Below the pieces are notes generated by a model, which was given only the letters and a program-made list of their open reading frames with translations, was not told where the DNA came from and did not search any database. Positions 37,201-47,611 of a DNA stretch of 64,000 bases are shown here, in pieces (positions within the stretch are counted from its first letter, which is position 1; every line of letters starts with the position of its first letter). The stretch comes from Diphasiastrum complanatum (taxonomy: Eukaryota > Streptophyta > Lycopodiopsida > Lycopodiales > Lycopodiaceae): NCBI GenBank assembly GCA_029204225.1, contig CM055097.1, positions 6,715,676 through 6,779,675 of the forward strand, written 5' to 3'. A program made the position numbers and the translations under genes.

Positions 37201-40200
37201 CTAGATGGATGTGCATGAAGCATGCTACTTCAATGCATGTAGTTGTTTGGTCTCAATCTCACTACTCCTTGTAGCCTGTAAGATGGTGCCTTAGAGCTTA
37301 GCCATGATGTGTCTAATCATGTAGGTGTGATAATTACTTGGGTGGTCACCACTTTTGTGGATTGAATGACGATGATTTTGGTACACAAAGGAGAAGGGGT
37401 ATCGGAAATGATAACAATATTGAGGAGGGTGGCAAGCATGGGGGATAGATAATCAACTGCATGGATGATAAGGTCAGACTCAAGCATCGAAGTCACGAGC
37501 ATGATTGCGTTTCATCTTATCAATAGCCTCACGTACTGAGATGGTAATGGGTGTAGTAGGGATCGTGTATAAGTTGGTGGTATATATGTTCCAAGTGTAT
37601 AAAATTTTCAGGGGGTGTACATCCATTCATCAATTCATTTTCTGCAGTTTTACTCGTTATCGTACAGTCTGCAGAAATACACAAGAATGGTCAATAGTCA
37701 GGTTCGACAATGACAAAGACTATCGAAGGGGTCGAACTATCATTATAAAAACATTTGTTTTGAAGCTAACTACCTACTCTAATCATTGTTAGCAAGTAAC
37801 TACTGTGTAACCTAATTGGATAACTGACAGCTCAATATGGCTAAGTGCCAATTGTGATCTACAACTCATTGTGGGTAAGTGCCAATTGCAACCTGGCTAA
37901 ATTGCTGCCCTAACCGTCATTTGGATAAGGCTATTCGGCATTCCTAACTGGTATAAATAGTTGATCATTTCTAGTGTTCTTCTTCTTCTCTTCCTTCCTC
38001 TTTTGACAAGAAGTCAAGGATCATCGAGCACTGCTAGTATTGCTTCATTGCTAGTTAGCGGAAGTGCATTAGACAAAGTCGATTAGATGTTCAGAGTTAG
38101 TTTTGAGTACACGGTTGCATCCGCTATTGTTTTGTGCTCGGGCTATTCATCTGATTTGTACATGCTACTTATTGAATCAATTATACAGTTTTATTGCAGT
38201 CAATATTATGTCAAAATGAATGAATTTTTTCTGTTCTATTGTAATCTGATTACGTTCTATCAGATACTTGGCAATTGGCACAATAGTTTTGTTCGAATTT
38301 GATAGGCTTAGTCAAGCATTAGAAGAAGGATTTCTCTGCAGAGCCGGATAGTAGCATCTATCGAATGCACTCTTTCTCTATCGAGTCTTCTTGCCTTCTT
38401 CCAACAATTCGAACCGGCTAGCTAGGTTCGAATTGGGAAAAGGTTCGAACCTTTTCTTTTCGAATCAGGCCGGTTTGAACCGGTTCGAACCGACCCCTAA
38501 CGGTTCGATGCAACATTGGATGACAGTCATAATCTTACCAATTATTACAAGGGAAAACATCGGGATCTGGAATTTGGTTATATCACTTGGAAGGAGAGAG
38601 AGGCTGCCCAATGAAGAGTACCTTATTTGATTGCTAGAGGAGCGAATAGTTCAGATTATGTTGTCTATTGACAATATATAAAAAACACTGTGTTGGGGCC
38701 CATGGCTCAATGTACGGCCTGTAACTGCCTTAAAACTCTGAAGAGGATGTCTATGGAAAATAATATATATGTACTTGTTTGACAACGATAATGAACGTTG
38801 TTGTGGTAAGGGGCACTCAAAGTTTATCGGCCCTTGTGTGTGTGCATTATTTGAAATGTTTTTTCTCCTTCGGAGTTGTTCATAAACAGTGGTTATCCTT
38901 AGACTTTGTTACAATGTGCACTCAACTGATTGAATTACCTCATTTGATAAACATTATGTTGGCCTTGACATTACCTGTTTGGAAATGTTGCATTTGCCTG
39001 CAGATTTCAAAACACTTTGGGCGTAATGTTTGTAATGCGTTCACATTGCTCACAACAGTGCAGTTTCACCTGTTGTTTTACTGTTCTAGACCTCTTCCGA
39101 ACATATTTGCTTTGTGCTTGGGTATCGTAATTCTTCTTCTCACTTACTTCTCCATGCATTTTGTGGTATGTTATCATTAAGTACCCTTTACTGAACTTCT
39201 AAGTTCATCAAATGTGCATCGGTGGTTCCTTTCATCTTTATGCATTGACTGGATTGGTTGAATAATAACAGTGAACCTATCTTATACATTTTGGATGAGG
39301 AAACAACCGAGATCAACATTGGGAGTGCTTGTAAGTTCCTTTCTTGCCTTGTTATGGCTGCTGTGAAAAGTTCATGCCTACATGGCATTTAGCTCATTAA
39401 TCTAAACTTCGACTGATAAAAGTGGTAAACTTTTCATTGGAAAATTTCAGCCTTAATATTAGGTAGTGATTGGTTATAGTTTTAAGCAAAATGAAGGAAA
39501 AGGTGTGTTTATTTGGCAACGAATATGTCTAATCTGTATCTCATCTTTCAGCTTTATCATTTGATTTTAAGTACATAACTTTTAGTATCAGAGCTAAGAA
39601 CCTGTCCTTTTTCCCTATTCTCATGGCTCAATGAATGCTTTTGGGTTCCAATGGGTCTTGCCTAAAAAGTAAGAGATATTATACTTTTTTCATTCCAGTA
39701 CCAAAAACCTGGTCAATAATGGCTTTTAGATTGTTCAAGAAAGCGCGTTGAACAGGAATTTGCTCTTCCATAGAAGAGTTTGTGCAGCGAAATTTGCAAT
39801 ATAGTGCCTATGTCCAAACTTCAAAAACTTTAGATATTTGAAGGCTTTTTGCCATGTGAAAGCAGGGGGATTTGTTGGTGTCAGTAAAATGACCTAAAAG
39901 TGACAAAAAGAGGTGGAGGGCCAAAAGATAATTTAAAAGCTGGCTTCTGAGAAAATCGGCTTGTAGGTGTGTTTTTTGAAACCCAGAGCAACCTTTCGGC
40001 TATTTTAGCAGTCGTACTGCTAGAAAAGGCCCAAAAAATATGGAAAAGAATGTTCTTGAGAATACAGTTTAGAGATTTTCGATTGGCACTCAGAAATATA
40101 TGAAAGAAAAGTTGGAAAAAATGGAATGTAATAGTCAACTAAAACACATAGGTGCCCTAGCAAACAACTACTTGCGATAGTTCCACTTACACGCCACAGG

Positions 40201-43200
40201 TGAGGCTCATAGGTCTTATAGGTGCTATAAGTAGGTGATGAAAGTGCATATCAACCACATTGTGTGAGGTGACAGGTCATCTCCTATAGCTACTCTACCA
40301 GGTAAATTCTACAACATATATATTTTTGTACTTGTAGTAGTCACTAACTCTTGTGAACATAAGATTCAAACCATGTTGCACCGAAGGTCAAGCACCAAGT
40401 GGGACTAATGGACCACACAATCAATAACATGAATTGCTACTTATCTTGACCTCAAACTTTGGTGAATGAATCCAGTTCAAGAAACAAGGTTAAGTTCAGG
40501 TTTGAAAGCCATAACCACTTAGCTAGAGTGGTGAAGCAATCTTCTTAGTCACGTGGACAATTGCCTCCAGTCACAGGATGCATACCTTTGGTCCTCACAG
40601 AATAGCACTACAACATTAAATTGAGCCTTAAGACCTCAAATAAGGGCTGGACCTGATTTTATGTGACAAGTTGAGGGCTGTTCTAGATGGCAGGAGCTTC
40701 ACTAAAAGTGTTGGGACCTACTTTTCACTTTTCATTTTGACACCATGTCACCTTCCAGTGCAAATCGTCAAGGGAACACTGTTTGGTTAATTTTTGTCGG
40801 ACTGACTGCAAAGGAAATTCTCTTAAGGTAACTTGGTACTTGGAGTTTTGCTGATTCCTAGGTTGATCAACAAGACCCCTGGCAAAAAGCCAATGGCCAT
40901 TGTGGCGCTCTCTATTGAATGAGACTCCCTATCTTTGGGTAGGCAGCGGGGTTTTGGGGGCTCCCATCTCAGCACCTCTATCAATGTCGCTGATGTTTGT
41001 TGTCGTGCAGGAGCTTTTCATGAATTGCTCATCTCTTATTTCTTTTGGATTTCATTGAGATGAAACCCCTTCTTGTTGGCCTATTTGAATTCAGGCTATC
41101 TTTAGTCACCTCACTGCTCAAAGTAGGACCACTCGGGTTGTTATAGTTCATGTTTGCACGCTCCTCGCAGAATGATGGTGAGATCTCGTCAGAGGTCAAG
41201 AATGATGATTGACTAATTGCTTGCTACGATGAGTCCGTCATGTAGAGTATTGCTAGACAAGGCTTCTGAGATACATGTATCTCACCTTTCCTTAAATGAC
41301 ATGTTTTTTTAAGTATAAACATTTTATAAACTACTTTATTGTGTGATTCTTTTCTAGTCATGCATTTTTCTGTGCTAATATGAGTTATGAACCGAAGCAA
41401 AGACTATAGCATCAATGAAGCATAAAGATCATATATGAGGCAGCAAAGAGTAAGCCCTTCAAGAATAGCATAGATGCATCACAATGATCATGAAACCTAA
41501 TTAGGACTAAGAAATTTACCAATAGCAAGTAATGAATAATAGTGTGTCCTGCTTATTGTTACGTCCATGTTCTGTATATAGGATTCGGCATCATCCTAGA
41601 CTTGGATATTCGGTACTCCAGTAGTGTACGAGATTATTCGTTACGTCACGTCATTCCGGACTAGGCCAGAAATGTAATTAATAACCTTGTATTGGACCTA
41701 TGGAGCTTTTGCATGGTGATTGACTACTTTTGTTGCAAGAATAGGAGATCAAATGCTTTGGCTTGGAATAGGGGATTCTATAAGACATATTCCTCAGCTT
41801 TTGGGGCCTATATATCTTGTAGAAACTCGCCCTACTCCTCATTCAATTTTCCCGTTTTCAAGAGCCAAGGTCCTCTCTTCTCTTGCATTTAGTCACCATG
41901 GCTCGAGGGTGAAGCGGTTAGGGATATGACTATCCATTTCTTGTTGGTTGGGTGGTTTGCCTCCACAAGTGTTCTTTTGGGTGCATGCAGCAAGATCTAG
42001 GTAGATCTTAGCTTGGCGATCAAGGCTTTGCATCGATCAGAAGGTGGAGTTGCTTTTTTCTTTTTCCCAGTTTTTTGGTATTTTCTCCTTGCTTTTTACT
42101 TCCTGGTGGTGGAATTGACCTCCAAGTAAGTGGTTTCTCTGATTTTGGTTTGGCCTAATGGTCATTATCATGGAAATTTTTCATAGAAAATGATGGAAAT
42201 TTATGGATTTTTGAGCTAGTATTCAATGTTTTGGCTTGAAATTTGTCAAAGATACCGTTCATGAACGTTTTTCAGATGCGTACTTGCTATTTTCCGGTCA
42301 TTATGATTGATTCTAATGATTGCATGCTAGTGGAAAAGTAAAAAGTGGGCCTAGATAGTGTTTTTTAGCCAAAAATTGGGGTTTTTGGGCTAGAAATGGG
42401 CCTTATGATCCATGATCGACCAAGATCAGAACATTTAGTGCTTGCATGTAATTGAATTACAGTGGATTTGCCCTGATTGCACTTGCATGTGGGTTTGATC
42501 CACAAGAATTGCCAAAAAGGTTGAAAATTAGTCAAAAAACATGGTTTTTTGGTGGTTTTTTCAATGTTTTTGGAGATATTCATAAAATCCATGGCTAATA
42601 CTTTGCATGCACGTTTTTAGAGGTGTAATGATGCTGTCCTAAGGCTGTCATGAAGTTTGGTAGGGATTGGACATCATTAAGCGGTTCAAAAGGTAAAAAA
42701 ATAGTGTATTTTTGGGTTTTTTGAGCTTGAATAACTCTCAATTGGTGGTCTGAAACCATTGGATCTTTTTACAAGCTGAAAGATATGATGGATTGCCTTT
42801 GATTTGAGCCATCATACACCCAATTTGGAGCTGGGGGGCTTAGGCACCGATATCTTGAATTTTTGCTTGTTGAAGGACTCCATAAATGCAATTGCATGAT
42901 CTGAGCTTATGATTGCTTTCTGGACCTGATGGAAGCCTCTATGCCTCGTTAGAAAAGTGCTTGTACCTCAGATTGGATGCATATTGGGCTGGAGTTAGAT
43001 TTTTGATGATATCACCTAGGAAAAGTGCACCCTCCTATTGCAATTTCAGTCATTTACTGCTCTCACGTGTGAAGCCCACGTGGTAGGGTGACGTGGCAAG
43101 TGTCTTGCTAACCCACTCTCCCTCTGCACCGTGCTTTACAACAACCAAATTGGAGTCCTGTAGCAAAAGTTATGGCCGTCGGAAGTTTGGCAGATTTTAG

Positions 43201-46200
43201 AGTAAAATTTGAAAAATTTCCGAAATGTTTTGATTGCATGCAGGCATGTGAAGTAGTAGAGTGCATTGCTAGTGTTGAAAATGTTTTTTTTGACTTAGTA
43301 TGCATGTCTGGGTACATGGTACTGAGTGTAATAGTAGTTTGAACAGAGAAATTTCATGCTTGGATACAATTTCCATAAAAGCAGGTTGAAAAGTGATTTC
43401 CCAATTGCAATGATTAAGTATGGTTTTGGAATCCTGTAAATTATGATTGACGAATCATAGGATTCTAAATATTTATGATTGACGGATCATAAATTGATGA
43501 TTAATTGTCATCAGAAGATTATAAGGAAATGTTAAGATGATGAGTAATTATCGATCTATTGAAAGAGTCAAGAATTTAGATTCGTTAGTTGAAAATCTAA
43601 ATTTCTTCACTCCAGTGCCTAATTGAGAATGTATGTATCTCACATGCATTCTCATAAAGGTAATTTATTTTTACTTATGAGGAATTTGCTTACCTTAGTC
43701 GATGAAGCTCTACTACAGATGGCGGTCTATAGATGCTTGTGTACGGTTTTCAGCCTAGATCTCCGGTTAATTGGGAGACAGACAAATCTATCGAGATTGA
43801 GTGGTTGCTATTTTCTTGCATGAGATGCTAGGAATAGAGCACTTAACTCAAGAGACTATCTAGGGTACTCAGAATTGAGTTAAAGTCATTTTTATCTTGA
43901 TGTATCTCCTAGAGATTTTGGTAGAATGAATTATTATACCTTAGTTTTAATATTCTAAGTGTATTTGTATCAAGAAGCATTTATGACAGGTCTACACGAA
44001 GTTGTGGATAGTCTTGGACTATAATTATTTGTTTCTTTAACTTTTGAACATTGATCTCCAATATAAGGTGATAATTCACCCAATGGTTCATGTAAAATGA
44101 ATTTACATGAAGGTGACGTTACTAGTTAGAGAGAATCAAACCCAATATGAAAATTTATCGCTTAGTGTACTTCTAAAAGCAGTTATAATACTTCAAAGCA
44201 GAGATAAACAATTGGGGAACTGTTCCATCTCTAAGTACTTATTTGATATTTGAAGTCAGACTAAGGGTAATGATTTTCTGGTAAGTGTGAAAGTTAAAGG
44301 GTTGTTTTCTGAAATTCTTGCCCGTTTTGGGGACAGAAATTGTTAAGGGGGGAAGAATGTGTCCATGTCTTGTATATAGGATTTGGCGTAATCCAAGACT
44401 TGGATATCTGGCGCCCTAATGTGTGAGATTATTAGTCATGCCACGTCATTCCAGACTAGTCCAGAAATGTAATTAATAACCTTGTGAGGGCCCAAGTGTT
44501 CTAATTGGACCTATGGAGCTTTTGCATGGTGATTGACTGCTTTTGGTGCAAGAATAGGAGATCAAATGCTCTTGGCTTGGAATAGGGGATTCTATAAGGA
44601 ATATTCCTCAGCTTTTGGGGCCTATATATCTTGTAGAAACTCGCCCTACTCATTCAATTTTCTTGTTTTCAAGAGCCAAGATCCTCTCCTATCTTGCATT
44701 CAGTCACCATGGCTTGGGGTTGAAGCAGTTAGGGATTTGACTATCCGTTTCTTGTTGGTTGGGTGATTTGGCTCCCCACAGGTGTCCTTTTGGTTGCATG
44801 GAACATGATCTAGGTAGATCTTGGCTTGGCAATCCTTACACTTGTACCCACAGAGAAGCCCTAAAGGAATTTGGCCCCAAGCAATAGCTGTGGTAATTTA
44901 CAATCATAAGAACTATTGCAAAATAATTTGAGTGCTCATAAGACAGGAAAAGTAATGCATGAATCGACGAAAATACTGAAGGAGAGGACATAAGTCGTCA
45001 CAATAGGTATTCCAAAAAGTAACACACAAAAAGAAAAAAATTCACTAAGCAAGTACATCAACAATAAAATAGTGCTAAACTAAAAGCAACTACTATAAAC
45101 TGATGTAAATGCAGAAAGGAATCCAAGCAAAAGGGAAACTCGCTCCAGGCACTCTGATAGCCCAAGAAAGCCATAAGAAAATGTCGATGTCCATAACAAC
45201 TGAGATATTCAAAGCTAGCCAAATAGCCCAAGAATACCAGAGGAAAAGAATAGGTCAGGAACTAGAGAAGCAACTCGGGAAGAACATTTCAAGACAAAGA
45301 ATGCTAGGAAAAATGGAACAAAAATAGATCATCCTGACAAACAACTTGAATGGACACCTGTGCAGCAAGCCAAGGTATACACAAGGCCCAACAAGAAGGT
45401 ATAGAAGTATCCAAGAGAATGGAGTCGAAACTCCAAGGGCACAAGGCAACTCAAAAATACATCGATTGGAAGAAGTAGGACTCTCACAATATGGCTCAAG
45501 ATAGATATCCTGATCAACCACTACATCTGGAACAACTTGAGAATCATTGAGTAGTGGATACATATAAAACATAAGAGCATGTACAAATTCATCATAGTCA
45601 AAGGGTAAGCATCGGATCGAAATGTCTACCACCAAGCGGTAGCGCGGCCTCTAAATTTGGACGTTCGCAATCATATTAGCGTAAGAATGTGGATAGGTCT
45701 CAAAATAAGAAGCTAGTGTATTCAACCAATTTGGTAAGTCAATGTCCCTAGAATACAGCGAAATGGGAAGAAATGCCAAGTGTTACCAAAATATGTAAGC
45801 AATTCGTGCTTCAAGTCGTGCTGTATGGAAGGCCAAAGATCCATGATGAAGTTGCAAAATGGAAATGGAAATGGAAATGAGAAGCAAGCAAGTTAGAAAA
45901 CAAACTAACAGAGAGAAAGAATGGACGTGTTTTTTTAAATGTCGAAGGTAAATTGGAATCAGGTAAGGCGTAAAATAAAATGTAAGAATTAAAGCAATAA
46001 AATGTATCGTAAGTGAGCTTAAAGCGGAATTCTTTTCTTTAAATTAAAAAGTTAACAAAGAATTGAAACTAAAATAATCAAACTATAACGAGTCTAAACA
46101 AGAACTTATCGAACATAAAGTTATGGATATTGTATCAATGGAAAGAAACTAACAAAACTAAGAATAATAAATCTAACAAAGCGACTGGGAAGAGTTGGGC

Positions 46201-46899
46201 TGACATGTTGAGACTAGGCAGGGTGCAAATAGGGCAGCTTGAAGTTCGTTCGGGTAGGTAAAAACAGGCAGGTGGGTAGCAAGAAGAAAGGGCCAGCAAT
46301 TGGGTAGGAAGAAAGTGAAATCAGCAGGAGAAAGAATGCAGGCTTGTAATAGGCAGGTAGAGAGGTAGGGAAATGCGCCAACTAGTCAGATGGACACAAG
46401 TAGTAGGCGGTCTCCAAAATGTAGGAGAAATCGTGAAGGATCCAATGATGGCAATTGGCGATGATGGAGGCGAAAGATAGAGATCTACGCAGGTAGGCCA
46501 ACAATGGAGGTCAGAGAAGAAGAAGAAGAAGAAGCTTTATTAATGTCTTTTCCATGCCAAAAGGCATATAAGACTAAGGAAATACATGTCAAGTATGTGG
46601 TAACCGTGGAGCGTGTAAACGCCTCCAAAAACTATAATAAAGAAAAAAAAGGAAACATCTAGTACAAGTTAAGATAACTACATAAATGATAATCTCTGTG
46701 CATGGTAGTCAAATGTGTCCATGTCAAGATGCCAGGTCTGTACTGGCGCTGTAGAAGGATGTAATGAGAGCTGTAGCATGAGGAAGTGCAGGAGCCCGCT
46801 GACGTCGCCCGTGAACAGAAGCATGTATAGTGTGTCTCTGTGTAAGAGGTCTGGTAGGGCGTGTAACTCTCGTGACTGCCTGAGGCTGGGTGATGCGTC

Positions 46900-46981
<82 letters not shown>

Positions 46982-47525
46982 TTTATTAATGTCTTTTCTA
47001 TGCCAAAAGGCGTATAAGACGAACAAGTGCATCAGATAAAAGTGGAACCAAGACGGAGCAATGCCGTCAACAACATAACTAAATCAAAATTAACTAAGAA
47101 GAGGATAATGTCCAGGATTATATGGTACGTAGACCATTTACAGACTCAACTGGCATCTCTTTAGTGCTCTAACTCTCTCACTAACTTTGAACAGTCTCAA
47201 ATATCTCATTAATAGCAGCAGGTTTAATATCTACGAAACGAATGATACCATCCTTGTAGATCAACTGCTTTCCATTCGTTAGAGCCTCCTGTTTTACTTT
47301 CTTCCGTTCTTGAACCTGAATGAAAGTAAGGTCTTCATCTAGGTATATCGTGGTGCCTCGCAGTGTAGATCTCTTCCCTAGCGCTGCATGACGACCAGGG
47401 GCAGATGCAAAGCGTATAACAAGAGTACTTGGATCTCTCTTAGGCCGCCATGCAGTATCCATATCTTTGTGGTGGTGTTGAAGACTCTCTTCAAGAAACT
47501 TTTTAGCTTCACCAACAAATGTGAG

Positions 47526-47611
<86 letters not shown>

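Larger units (their letters stand above)
33112..39003 (+). other. ALG12 intron 5 (5.9 kb)
   Basis: Holds the BED-finger fragment, TRIM-like element, Copia protease scrap, solo-like LTR and palindrome cluster listed separately. Stretches 33112-33700, 36030-36830 and 38520-39003 show nothing recognised. Confidence 0.6.

Noticed and set aside
39122-39165. Extension of ALG12 exon 6 to the donor TG|GTATGT
   Set aside because: It would add residues with no family match and end in phase 0, while ending at 39121 gives the phase 1 needed for exon 7 at 39272.
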